Below, piece after piece: positions 44,388 to 52,966 of a stretch of DNA of 64,000 bases; the stretch's first letter is position 1; every line of letters starts with the position of its first letter. The stretch lies in the NCBI GenBank assembly GCA_934085675.1, contig CAKOHH010000004.1, positions 1 to 64,000 of the forward strand, read 5' to 3'. The DNA comes from an uncultured Bacilli bacterium (GTDB taxonomy: Bacteria > Bacillota_I > Bacilli_A > RF39 > UBA660). The notes under the pieces are model-generated. The model did no database searches. It was not told the origin of the DNA and saw only the letters and a program-made list of their open reading frames with translations. The position numbers and the translations under genes are program-made.

Positions 44388-45092
44388 TTAGACACCTCCT
44401 AAAAACTCAATTAAAACAGGTGATAAAATAACGAGTAAGATAATAGGAATGAAAAACAATACGGAAATGATACTTATTTTAGTTGGAAGTTTACCAATAC
44501 GTCCTTTGATTTCCAAAATTCTTTTATCTCTTAAAAAATCAAGTTGGTTATTTAAAGATTCTTCAATACTATTACCAAAGACACTAGCTTGAACAATATT
44601 TAAAATGGCATTATTAATCGCATCACTTGGTATTCTTTCTTTCATGCTGGTCATAGCTTCGGGAAAACTTTTACCTAGACGCATTTCACTTAAAGACTTT
44701 TGAAATTCTTTGGATAACTCACTATCAACATTCTTACTTGTAATAGTTAAAGAAGATGTTAAGTTACGACCACTTTCGAGGGTTAAGGCAAGAACTTCGA
44801 AAAAGAAAATAGCTTCTTCTTCTAGTTTTTCTTCTCTTTTTTTTATAGGTAAATCGAGAATAAAATATTCACTTAAAAAATGGAAAAGAACGACTGAGAT
44901 TGGGGCTACAAAAAAGCCATTTTTAAAGAAAATTAAGATAACCACAAATAAAATAAGGCTTAACATTAAACGTGTATTTAATAAATCAATGGGGTCATAT
45001 TTACAATTAATACCTAAAAGTTTCACCTTTTTGGTTATTTTTTTGATGGTACTATCTAAGTATATTTTTTTAACAATACTATTTTTTTTCAT
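44388..45092 (-). CDS. tadC: Tad pilus platform protein TadC
   Basis: The 234-aa protein of the type II secretion F family has two membrane helices near the N-terminus (about 43-75), the cytosolic FFEVLALTLESGRNLTSSL and GNSIEESLNNQLDFLRDKR segments, and a final helix. It is one of the paired inner-membrane platform proteins of the Tad secretion system. It is shorter than the usual 290-300 aa. It overlaps tadB by one base. Confidence 0.85.
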   Translation of the reverse strand: MKKNSIVKKIYLDSTIKKITKKVKLLGINCKYDPIDLLNTRLMLSLILFVVILIFFKNGFFVAPISVVLFHFLSEYFILDLPIKKREEKLEEEAIFFFEVLALTLESGRNLTSSLTITSKNVDSELSKEFQKSLSEMRLGKSFPEAMTSMKERIPSDAINNAILNIVQASVFGNSIEESLNNQLDFLRDKRILEIKGRIGKLPTKISIISVLFFIPIILLVILSPVLIEFLGGV

Positions 45093-46096
45093 TACATCTT
45101 CACCTCCATGACACGTTTGATAATAAAGATATATAAACTATAAAATAAAACGGTGACGAAAAGTAAAATACGTCCTAAAGTAGTTTCAAACATTGGGGTA
45201 AAATAAGTCGGATTTAAAATGTAAATAGCTAAAATAAACAAAAAGGGCATAACACAAAGCGTACGATAAACAAAGATAGAAGCACTCGTTAAACTTTGCA
45301 TTTCTTGTTTAAGTTTCTTTTTACTAAAGAAAGATTTTTCAATTGTTCCAAAGACTTTGACAATATTACCACCGGTTTTATTTAAAAGTGTTAAAGAACT
45401 AGCAATATATTTGGCGTCATCTAATTTGACACGATTATAAAAACGGTCAAAGACTACTTCAATAGATAAGCCATAAGTCATATCCATATATATCTTTTTA
45501 AATTCATCACTAATAGGGCCTTCTAACTCATCTCTTACAATTACGACAGCCTGCATTATATTGCGTCCTGATTTAAAACTGTTATTCATAATAATGATTG
45601 CTTTTAATAAATCTTCTTCTATTTTCTTTCTTTTCTTTTGAAAACCAATGTAAAGGAAAACGTCAGGAATATAAAAGCCTAAGATAAATACTAAAAACAT
45701 AAAAGGTAATGATAACGAAGTAAGTTGAAACATAGATGAAACAAAACTTAAAATAACGAGTAAGATTCCGGTAAAAAACTTCACCGTCATATAATCCATA
45801 GAAGAGACTTTATCTTTATTTTCATATTTAATAAATTTGTCATAACGAAGGCTATGTTTTTTTAAAACCTCCGAATGACTTAAAAGATTGGTTACTTTTT
45901 TCATTACTTTATAAAGAAAATTCATAATATAATCAAAAATACTTTTTTCTTCATCGACAACACTTTTTAAGGTAAAAGCATCAAATCTTTTTTGGAGTTT
46001 AATAGCTCTTTTTTGGTGTAATAAATAAATGATGAGTAAAAGTAAAATAATAATCATAATTCCTTGGGTAATAACAATTTGTAATGAGTACTCCAT
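45092..46096 (-). CDS. tadB: Tad pilus platform protein TadB
   Basis: The 334-aa protein has an N-terminal helix, two central helices (about 105-150), the T2SS F-type cytosolic domain (IIMNNSFKSGRNIMQAVVIVRDELEGPISDEFKKI) and two C-terminal helices. It forms the inner-membrane platform with TadC. It lies just downstream of the ATPase gene. Confidence 0.88.
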   Translation of the reverse strand: MEYSLQIVITQGIMIIILLLLIIYLLHQKRAIKLQKRFDAFTLKSVVDEEKSIFDYIMNFLYKVMKKVTNLLSHSEVLKKHSLRYDKFIKYENKDKVSSMDYMTVKFFTGILLVILSFVSSMFQLTSLSLPFMFLVFILGFYIPDVFLYIGFQKKRKKIEEDLLKAIIIMNNSFKSGRNIMQAVVIVRDELEGPISDEFKKIYMDMTYGLSIEVVFDRFYNRVKLDDAKYIASSLTLLNKTGGNIVKVFGTIEKSFFSKKKLKQEMQSLTSASIFVYRTLCVMPFLFILAIYILNPTYFTPMFETTLGRILLFVTVLFYSLYIFIIKRVMEVKM

Positions 46097-46111
46097 AACA
46101 TACCTCCTTTC

Positions 46112-47446
46112 CTATTTTATATGAAACATTTCATCAATTTCGGTAATACCTCTTGAAGCAATTTTTTTATAAACTTTTGGCACTTCTTTATCATAAAGAA
46201 TATATTCGCCATCTACTTCCCCATTGTCAGTTAAGCCTTTTTGATGGAAAGCAAAGATTTCTTTTAAGTTAATATCGCCATCATGAAAACTTTCTAGTTC
46301 ACATATAGACGTTACTTTTCTTTTACCATCGTTCATTCTTTCAATATTAACAACAAGGTCTATGGCACTGACAATATACTCTCTGATAGCTTTAATAGGA
46401 ATATCAAGTCCACTCATTAAAACCATGGTTTCTAAACGGTTTAAAGCATCTTTAGCCCCATTTGCGTGAAGCGTTGTTAAAGAACCTTCATGTCCTGTAT
46501 TCATGGCTTGAAGCATATCAAAAGCTTCTTTACCACGAACTTCCCCAACAATGATACGATCAGGTCGCATACGAAGAGCATTGATAACTAAGTCACGAAT
46601 GGTAATTTCCCCTTCATTATCATAGTTAGTCACTCTTGTTTCCAAAGAAATAACGTGTTCTTTTTCCAGTTTTAACTCGGCGGCATCTTCAATAGTAATA
46701 ATACGTTCATTATCTGGAATAAAACTACTTAAAATATTTAAAAGAGTTGTTTTACCTGAACCCGTTCCACCACAAATAATGATATTACATTTTCCTTTGA
46801 CGGCAGCTTCTAAAAATGTGGCCATATAAGGTGTCATAGAACCGATTCTTATCATGTCATCGGCACTTGTCATTTCTTTTTTAAATTTACGAATGGTAAT
46901 AACAGGTCCTTTCGTAGATAAAGGCGGAATAACAGCATTAATACGAGAACCATCTTTAAGTCTTGAGTCAACCATTGGGTTTGTCGCATCAATGGTTCTA
47001 CCCATAGGTCCTATCATTCTTTCAATGGTTCTTATAATATGTTCATCATTAATAAATGAGACACTTTCATCTTTAATAAGTTGCCCATCAATTTCAATAT
47101 AAATTTCTTTAGGGCTATTGACCATTATCTCAGTAATATTTTTATCTTCTAAAAGTTCCGTTAAAGGACCATAGCCATTAATTTCATTATCAATTAAATT
47201 ATATAAATGACTTCTTTCTAAGTTTGTTAAATCGTATCCTTCAATAGATTTATCAATTTCATCATTAATAAATTGTTGTAAAAGCTTATCTTCCGGTATT
47301 TCTTGATCAATTAAATTTTCAACAATTTTAACTCTTAATTCATCTAATAATTTTTTATCAGGAAAGACTTCATAATCACTGACATCATTAAACTTTGGTT
47401 TTTTTCTTTCAATATTAAAAGCTTCAATTAAACTAGTTTTGCTCAT
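46112..47446 (-). CDS. tadA: Tad pilus assembly ATPase TadA/CpaF
   Basis: The 444-aa secretion ATPase powers pilus assembly. It has an N-terminal domain with NGYGPLTELLEDKNITEIMVN (about 90-110), Walker A CGGTGSGKTTLLN (about 227), ITIEDAAELKL (Asp box), LRMRPDRIIVGEVRGKEAFDML (Walker B) and TGHEGSLTTLHANG (His box). Its start overlaps the upstream TadZ-like gene by 14 bp. Confidence 0.95.
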   Translation of the reverse strand: MSKTSLIEAFNIERKKPKFNDVSDYEVFPDKKLLDELRVKIVENLIDQEIPEDKLLQQFINDEIDKSIEGYDLTNLERSHLYNLIDNEINGYGPLTELLEDKNITEIMVNSPKEIYIEIDGQLIKDESVSFINDEHIIRTIERMIGPMGRTIDATNPMVDSRLKDGSRINAVIPPLSTKGPVITIRKFKKEMTSADDMIRIGSMTPYMATFLEAAVKGKCNIIICGGTGSGKTTLLNILSSFIPDNERIITIEDAAELKLEKEHVISLETRVTNYDNEGEITIRDLVINALRMRPDRIIVGEVRGKEAFDMLQAMNTGHEGSLTTLHANGAKDALNRLETMVLMSGLDIPIKAIREYIVSAIDLVVNIERMNDGKRKVTSICELESFHDGDINLKEIFAFHQKGLTDNGEVDGEYILYDKEVPKVYKKIASRGITEIDEMFHIK

Positions 47447-48206
47447 TATTATCCCCTCCTAAAAAACTGACTGCCAAATTCATCATAGTCGTATAATCCT
47501 TATTAAAAATATTAGGTGCTTTTGGCTGTAGCATTGGAATTTCTCCATTCATAACATAGGAATCCATATTTTTTAAAAAGAACTCGGAGGAAATTTCATA
47601 GTCAATATTATTTTTAATAATGGTTTTCATATCATAAAGAGTAAAATATTTTTTAAAAGGGTCACGGCTATTATTTAGTAAAATTTTGTAATTGGTTTTA
47701 TCTAAGTCTTTAAAAATAGAAAGTAGACTCTTCATATTTTTTAAATCCATGGGATCATTTTCTATGACAAATAAAATATTATCAGCGGCATCTAAAACAA
47801 CTAAATTTAATTCATTCAAATTATGATTAGTATCAATTAAAACCATGTCATAATGGAACATTGCTTTATCTAAAAGAATTTCAATATATTTAGAATCTAT
47901 CTTAGAAGCTTGTCTTGGATCTTTAGGACTTGGCATAATATCAATATTTTCATTATATTTCACAACATAGTCATTAAAATCTTTAAAACGGTTATTGTTG
48001 TAATCATCTACGAAATTATAAATGGTTTTATCAAAGACTTTATTAGTAGCAAGAGCAATACCACCACTAGATAAATCCAAATCAACAATTAAAACATGTT
48101 TATTTATTTGTGAATAAATCGCGGCAAGATTGAGTGTTAAAATAGTTTTTCCAACACCACCTTTACCTGAAAACAAACATAAACTTTTTCCTATTTTCTT
48201 TTTCAT
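47433..48206 (-). CDS. TadZ/CpaE-like MinD-family ATPase
   Basis: The protein of about 257 aa has a deviant Walker A FSGKGGVGKTILTLNLA (about 10-25), VDLDLSSGGIAL and MVLIDTNHNLNE. MinD-type ATPases of Tad loci place the pilus machine in the cell. It lacks the N-terminal receiver domain of CpaE. The start at 48206 is chosen from GGGG/AGG spacing. Confidence 0.82.
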   Translation of the reverse strand: MKKKIGKSLCLFSGKGGVGKTILTLNLAAIYSQINKHVLIVDLDLSSGGIALATNKVFDKTIYNFVDDYNNNRFKDFNDYVVKYNENIDIMPSPKDPRQASKIDSKYIEILLDKAMFHYDMVLIDTNHNLNELNLVVLDAADNILFVIENDPMDLKNMKSLLSIFKDLDKTNYKILLNNSRDPFKKYFTLYDMKTIIKNNIDYEISSEFFLKNMDSYVMNGEIPMLQPKAPNIFNKDYTTMMNLAVSFLGGDNNEQN

Positions 48207-48216
48207 ATTCCCCATC

Positions 48217-48585
48217 CTATTCTTCTGTAATTTTAATTTTTCCGTTCTCTTTAATTCCTTTACGTTTTACTTTCACATCATACTTTTGTAATCCGACAAT
48301 TTTGCCAAATAAAGAACTCATTTCGTATTCTACATTAACACCTACTTCATTATCGGTTCTTTTAATAACAAGTTTATCTGTGGAAATATCGTTTTCTTCT
48401 AATGTTTTAGATATGACTGTAACATCATCTTTATTAAAATATTCTTTGATAGCTACATCTACTATGTTTTTAGTCTTTAAAACTTTATTTTCTAGCATTC
48501 CAACATCCACAACAAGAGCCATCATGGTAATGATAATTGGCACCAAAATAACAAAGATAATAAGTGTTTGACCTTTATTATTCAT
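48217..48585 (-). CDS. TadE/TadG-like pilus protein
   Basis: The 122-aa protein begins NNKGQTLIIFVILVPIIITMMALVVDVGMLENKV, a TadE/G-like N-terminal membrane segment with the KGQ entry, followed by a soluble beta-rich domain with a lysine-rich end. It is a minor pseudopilin of the Tad operon and overlaps the next upstream gene by 8 bp. Confidence 0.7.
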   Translation of the reverse strand: MNNKGQTLIIFVILVPIIITMMALVVDVGMLENKVLKTKNIVDVAIKEYFNKDDVTVISKTLEENDISTDKLVIKRTDNEVGVNVEYEMSSLFGKIVGLQKYDVKVKRKGIKENGKIKITEE

Positions 48586-48928
48586 AGCTTATTACCTCAC
48601 TTACGGTGACATCATAAGGATTTTTGAAGATTAATGATAGACCTGGTGTAACGATGTTGACTTCTTTTTTTAAAGTGAAAGTAACATTTTTATTTTCTTC
48701 GTTTTTGATTTCTAGTTTAATAGTATTATCATCTCCTGATAATGTCGTTAAAATTTCATCATAACTTTTTTGATTTCGATATAGGTCTAATACATTAGAC
48801 ATTTTATTTTCTAAACGATTTTGAATAAATATAATTTTGCCGACATCAATAATAGCTAATAACATAAAAATAAAAATTGGTAAAATAATGACAAACTCAA
48901 CAAGGGCTTGACCTTTTTTATTTCTCAT
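48578..48928 (-). CDS. TadE-like minor pilin
   Basis: The 116-aa protein starts RNKKGQALVEFVIILPIFIFMLLAIIDVGKIIFIQNRLENKM, a clear TadE leader and helix with glutamate at the pilin position. The rest is a small soluble domain. Both neighbours overlap it by a few bases. Confidence 0.8.
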   Translation of the reverse strand: MRNKKGQALVEFVIILPIFIFMLLAIIDVGKIIFIQNRLENKMSNVLDLYRNQKSYDEILTTLSGDDNTIKLEIKNEENKNVTFTLKKEVNIVTPGLSLIFKNPYDVTVSEVISYE

Positions 48929-49155
48929 TTTTGGCCTTCTTTTTCTTGTTTGATTTTATATTCTTCTTCGGTTAAACATTCAGCGCTACCAGGTTTTTCC
49001 CCTTCAACATAAACATTGCCAACTAATTCACACGATGTTTTAACAATCGTATCTTTTAAATACCCACCAAAATAAGAAACAATACTTACTGTAATCACAC
49101 TAATAATGGCCACGATTAAAACATACTCCACAAGAGCTTGTCCTTTAGAATCCAT
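48925..49155 (-). CDS. Flp/TadE-like pilin (first gene of the Tad operon)
   Basis: The 76-aa protein has MDSKGQALVEYVLIVAIISVITVSIVSYFGGYLKDTIV, a pilin-type helix with glutamate in the processing region, and a short C-terminal part with two cysteines (SCELVGN, AECLTEE). Its size and first place in the operon suggest the major Flp-type pilin. It has a GAGGGAGTG ribosome-binding site and a clear promoter. Confidence 0.72.
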   Translation of the reverse strand: MDSKGQALVEYVLIVAIISVITVSIVSYFGGYLKDTIVKTSCELVGNVYVEGEKPGSAECLTEEEYKIKQEKEGQK

Positions 49156-49181
49156 ACTATCACTCCCTCTAGTATAGAATT

Positions 49182-49210
49182 ATTATATCAAATATTTTTT
49201 TTAATAACAA
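49182..49210 (-). promoter_or_regulatory. Tad operon promoter
   Basis: TTGTTA (49205-49210), a 17-base spacer and TATAAT (49182-49187) on the minus strand precede the pilin gene by about 27 bases. Confidence 0.65.
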
Positions 49211-49251
49211 TAACGGATAAAGTTGATTTTTTAACAAAAATTATGCCAAAT

Positions 49252-49276
49252 AAAAAAAGAAGATTAACTTATCTTC
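49252..49276 (-). terminator. uvrC terminator
   Basis: On the minus strand GAAGAT pairs with ATCTTC (49271-49276 with 49259-49264) followed by seven Ts, six bases after the uvrC stop codon. Confidence 0.75.
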
Positions 49277-49281
49277 CTATT

Positions 49282-51051
49282 TCATTTTTCTTTACGACTT
49301 TGTAAATAATTTTGTAAGGTTTTAGCCACCTTTTCAGGCACATATTTTTGTAAATCTTCTAAGGATGCTTCTTCCATGGCCTTTACACTACCAAAGGCTT
49401 TAATAAGTTCTTTTTTTCTTTTTTCACCTATACCTTCAATATTATCTAAGACACTGGCAATAGAGCCTTTACTTCTTATGGTGCGATGATAATTAATTGT
49501 AAAACGATGGACTTCATCTTGCATTCTTGTTAAATAATGAAAAACTGGACTTTCTTTAGGAATATCAATAATTTCTAAGGTATCACCATCTACTAAATCA
49601 TTTGTTCTATGTTTATCATTTTTCTTTAAACCACATACTTTAATGGACAGATTTAGACTATCTAAAACTTCTTTACAAGCATGAATCTGACCAATACCAC
49701 CATCGACAATGATAAGATTTGGTAATTCTGTTTTTTCTACTAAAGCCCTTTGATAACGACGGTAGATAACTTCGCGCATCATATCATAATCATCATTTTT
49801 ATCATACATAATTTTATATTTACGATATTCATTTTTAGATGGAAGACCATTTTTAAAAACGACCATACAAGAAACTGACCAATCGCCAAACAAATTAGAG
49901 TTATCAAATAAATCAATCCGGTCTAAAAGAGGAAGATGTAATATTTCTTTTAAAGTTTCATTAGCCCCTTCTGTTTGATCTTCTTTTTTCTTTAAAATTT
50001 CAAATTCTTGTTCAAAGTTTATTTTGGCATTTTCTAATGCCATATTAACTAAATCTTTTTTCTGTCCTTTTAAAGGAACGACAATTTTATTTTCAAAATA
50101 AGTTTTTAAAATATCTGTTTCTGTCTCACTTTGAACTAATATTTCTTTGGGTATTTCATGACGAGCATAGAAAAGTTCTAAATATTGTTCCATATCACTT
50201 TGAAAGTCTTCAACAACAGGAAAAATATCAGTATGTCCCCCCACTATTTTGCCATTTCTTAAAAAGAGAATTTGCACCGAAATATAACCATTTTGAAAGT
50301 ATGTTCCAACAACATCACGGTTTGTTAAATCTTGTAAAGTTATTTTTTGCTTATCCAAAACAATATTAATATAATCTAATTCTTTTTTGAGTTCTAACGC
50401 TAATTCAAAATTTAAAGCTTCACTATATTTAGCAATTTTTTCTTCTATTTTATCTTTTAGGATTTTATCATTACCTGATAGAAAGCTTAATATTTCTTCA
50501 CTCATTTTTTGCTGTGTTTCTATGCTCACTTTTTTCTCACAGTAGCCAAGACACTCACCAATGTGATAATAAAGGCAGACTTTTTTAGGATTACCATCAC
50601 ATTTTTTTAAAGGATATAAGCGGTTTAAAAGATTTACTATTTTTCTTGCGGCATAAGCATTTGGGTAAGGGCCAAATAATTTTTTATGGTCCTTTTTTCT
50701 AATTTGCAAATATCTAGATACTTTTAACTTAGGATAAGGATGTTCAATGTATTCGATATAAGGATAACTTTTATCATCTTTAAGTAAGATATTATATTTA
50801 GGATTATATTGTTTAATCAAATTAATTTCCAAAAGAAAGGCTTCCATTTCACTAGAAGTGACAATATAAGATAAATCGGTGATTTCAGAAACTAATCTTG
50901 CTGTTTTTCCTGTTTGAGTGCGATTAAAATAAGAGTTGACCCGGCGATGAAGATTTTTAGCCTTACCCACATAAATAATCACACCGTCTTTATTTTTCAT
51001 TTGATAACTTCCTGGTAAATTAGGAATATTGGCTAACTTTTCTTTTAACAT
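49282..51051 (-). CDS. uvrC: excinuclease ABC subunit C
   Basis: The protein of about 589 aa makes both incisions in nucleotide excision repair. It has the GIY-YIG domain (LPGSYQMKNKDGVIIYVGKAKNL, about 12-34), a UVR motif in the middle (IEEKIAKYSEALNFELALELKKEL), the RNase H-like domain (RIDLFDNSNLFGDWSVSCMVVF, LIIVDGGIGQ) and C-terminal helix-hairpin-helices (NIEGIGEKRKKELIKAFGS). The ATG at 51051 with AAGGTGAG upstream is preferred over GTG at 51060. Confidence 0.97.
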   Translation of the reverse strand: MLKEKLANIPNLPGSYQMKNKDGVIIYVGKAKNLHRRVNSYFNRTQTGKTARLVSEITDLSYIVTSSEMEAFLLEINLIKQYNPKYNILLKDDKSYPYIEYIEHPYPKLKVSRYLQIRKKDHKKLFGPYPNAYAARKIVNLLNRLYPLKKCDGNPKKVCLYYHIGECLGYCEKKVSIETQQKMSEEILSFLSGNDKILKDKIEEKIAKYSEALNFELALELKKELDYINIVLDKQKITLQDLTNRDVVGTYFQNGYISVQILFLRNGKIVGGHTDIFPVVEDFQSDMEQYLELFYARHEIPKEILVQSETETDILKTYFENKIVVPLKGQKKDLVNMALENAKINFEQEFEILKKKEDQTEGANETLKEILHLPLLDRIDLFDNSNLFGDWSVSCMVVFKNGLPSKNEYRKYKIMYDKNDDYDMMREVIYRRYQRALVEKTELPNLIIVDGGIGQIHACKEVLDSLNLSIKVCGLKKNDKHRTNDLVDGDTLEIIDIPKESPVFHYLTRMQDEVHRFTINYHRTIRSKGSIASVLDNIEGIGEKRKKELIKAFGSVKAMEEASLEDLQKYVPEKVAKTLQNYLQSRKEK

Positions 51052-51122
51052 AACACTCACCTTCTTTATTTAGTATTTCCTTTTTACTTTTTTTATTGTA
51101 CCATATTTTCAAGGTGATGATG

Positions 51123-51479
51123 ATGAAACTTTTAAATACTTATGAATATGAAATTAAAAAATCTAAATTTATATCTTATTTATACGAACTTGATGATAAA
51201 GAAGAAGTTAAAGAAATTTGGAATAATTTAAAAAAAGAACATAAAAAGGCTCGTCATATTCCATACGCATACATTTTTTATAATACGGCTGGGAAAAGCG
51301 ATGACAAAGAACCATCTGGAACGAGTGCGGCACCAATTTATCAAAATTTGGGAAGAAGTAGCCTTAATCACCATGTTATTTTTGTTGTCCGCTATTTTGG
51401 TGGGATTAAACTAGGCGCCGGTGGTCTTATTCGCGCCTATAATGAAGCCGCGGCTAAAGTTTTAGAAAAAACAGGTTAA
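51123..51479 (+). CDS. YigZ/IMPACT family protein (single domain)
   Basis: The protein of about 118 aa has the UPF0029 signature: KKSKFISYLYEL, HIPYAYIFYNTAGKSDDKEPSGTSAAPIYQ and VRYFGGIKLGAGGLIRAYNEAA. It ends right after this domain and lacks the C-terminal DUF1949 part of YigZ (about 200 aa). Its role is unclear; IMPACT proteins bind translation factors. The third ATG of a run (51123) is best spaced from AAGGTGA. Confidence 0.85.
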   Translation: MKLLNTYEYEIKKSKFISYLYELDDKEEVKEIWNNLKKEHKKARHIPYAYIFYNTAGKSDDKEPSGTSAAPIYQNLGRSSLNHHVIFVVRYFGGIKLGAGGLIRAYNEAAAKVLEKTG

Positions 51480-51508
51480 TTTTATAAGAAAAGTATTGGT
51501 TTTACCAA

Positions 51509-51547
51509 AAAATAATTAATTCACTCTTGTTTTCAGTTAATTATTTT
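51509..51547. terminator. AT-only inverted repeat between yigZ-like gene and rpsT
   Basis: AAAATAATTAA (51509-51519) pairs with TTAATTATTTT (51537-51547). It probably terminates the YigZ-like transcript. It sits about 40 bases before rpsT, so a regulatory role is possible. Confidence 0.4.
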
Positions 51548-51587
51548 GTTAGAATTATACTTGACTTAACGAAGAAAGGAGATATGT

Positions 51588-51851
51588 ATGGCTAATATTA
51601 AAAGTTCAAAAAAAGCGATTAAAGTTATTGCTAAAAAAACAGAAAATAATCACGAATTAAAAGCACGTGTTAAAAACTGTATTCGCTTATGCGATAAAGC
51701 AATTGAAGCTGGAGATAAAGAAACTGCTCAAAAACTCCTTGCGGATACTCAAAAATATATTGATAAAGCTGCAAGCAAAAACCTAGTTAAGAAAAATACA
51801 GCAGCTCGTCAAAAATCAAGACTTTCACACAAAGTAAAAGAAATGGCTTAG
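51588..51851 (+). CDS. rpsT: 30S ribosomal protein S20
   Basis: The 87-aa basic protein binds 16S rRNA. It has the family sequence pattern MANIKSSKKAIKVIAKKTENN ... KAIEAGDKETAQKLLADTQKYIDKAASKNLVKKNTAARQKSRLSHKV, with the conserved KNTAARQKSRL. A GAAAGGAG site precedes the ATG. It is a single gene, as is usual. Confidence 0.98.
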   Translation: MANIKSSKKAIKVIAKKTENNHELKARVKNCIRLCDKAIEAGDKETAQKLLADTQKYIDKAASKNLVKKNTAARQKSRLSHKVKEMA

Positions 51852-51865
51852 TTCCATTTCTTTTT

Positions 51866-52606
51866 TTACATTGCAGTATAACCACCATCACAAGCAAGAA
51901 TACTGCCTGTAATAAAGCTTGCTTTATCGCTTAATAGAAAGCAAATAGTATCAGCTATTTCTGTATCTTTTCCTAATCTTTTAATAGGTAAACTTTGGGC
52001 CATAGCCTTTTTCATTTCTTCAGGTGCCATAGCTAAAATTGGTGTATCTACATAACCTGGTGCTACGGCATTAATACGGATATTTTTATCAGCATACATT
52101 AAGGCCGCAGTTCTTGTCATTTGTATAATAGCCCCTTTAGAAGCTGAATAAGCATAAGATGTAGCACTTCCGACAAGACCATACATACTTGCTGTATTAA
52201 CAATGGCTCCCTTGCCATTTTTAAGCATTTCTTTTAAGGCATATTTATTACATAAATACATGCCAGTTTGATTTACCCCAATTACTTGATTCCATTCTTC
52301 TATTGATACTTCGTCTAAAATATTTGGTGAACCTCCAATACCTGCATTGGAAACCATATAGTCTAAATGTCCAAATTTTTGGATAGTCTTATTTATCATG
52401 TTTTTTACATCTTCTTCTTTAGAAACATCCGTTAGAATTCCTAAAGTATGAGCTTCATTTCTTAAGCTACTTACAACATCATCTAAATTTTTAGAAACAT
52501 CGGCAATAACGACATTAGCCCCGTTTTCTAAAAGTTTTTTTACGGTGGCAAGACCTATGCCTGATGCCCCGCCTGTTACAATGGCAACTTTATCTTTAAA
52601 ATTCAT
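51866..52606 (-). CDS. short-chain dehydrogenase/reductase (FabG-like)
   Basis: The protein of about 246 aa has the Rossmann motif VTGGASGIGLA (about 11-21), DVS, the VSNAGIGG motif (about 86-93), catalytic serine in NTASMYG, YSASKGA (tyrosine and lysine about 152-156) and the C-terminal SFITGSILACDGG. It is an NAD(P)H-dependent oxidoreductase; substrate unknown. Genes of this type serve fatty-acid, sugar or steroid chemistry. Confidence 0.92.
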   Translation of the reverse strand: MNFKDKVAIVTGGASGIGLATVKKLLENGANVVIADVSKNLDDVVSSLRNEAHTLGILTDVSKEEDVKNMINKTIQKFGHLDYMVSNAGIGGSPNILDEVSIEEWNQVIGVNQTGMYLCNKYALKEMLKNGKGAIVNTASMYGLVGSATSYAYSASKGAIIQMTRTAALMYADKNIRINAVAPGYVDTPILAMAPEEMKKAMAQSLPIKRLGKDTEIADTICFLLSDKASFITGSILACDGGYTAM

Positions 52607-52774
52607 TTTTTTCATTCTCCTTTACTATTATAAGCATATCACAATTAGTAATAGAATGTTAATTTTTTTCTTAGTACTTTAACAACTAAGATTTATGTCA
52701 TTTAGTTTGAACTATTTATAATAATAATTTTGATAAAACTAAACATTATTTTTTAACAGGAAGTGATTTTTATT

Positions 52775-52796
52775 TTAAATTGCTCTTTTCAGGGGG
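52775..52796. repeat. candidate left attachment repeat (attL)
   Basis: TTAAATTGCTCTTTTCAGGGGG recurs at 63931-63951 with one base missing and one substitution. The two copies bracket about 11.1 kb of accessory genes. The gap 52607-52966 otherwise holds a tRNA-like string at about 52792-52835 (GGGGGCATAGCGCAATGGG) that lacks a 3' half, and AT-rich DNA without a gene. Confidence 0.5.
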
Positions 52797-52966
52797 CATA
52801 GCGCAATGGGTAAATCATACCTGTTTAACCCCTTTAAAATCAACGTTTTCAAGACACATAGTTTAAAAATATTTAATCTTGCACAGCAAAATTTATCCAA
52901 ATTGTTGTGCAAAAACTGCGCAAAGCAATTAAAAGCATATATAGTTTATGTAGCTATATATGCTTT

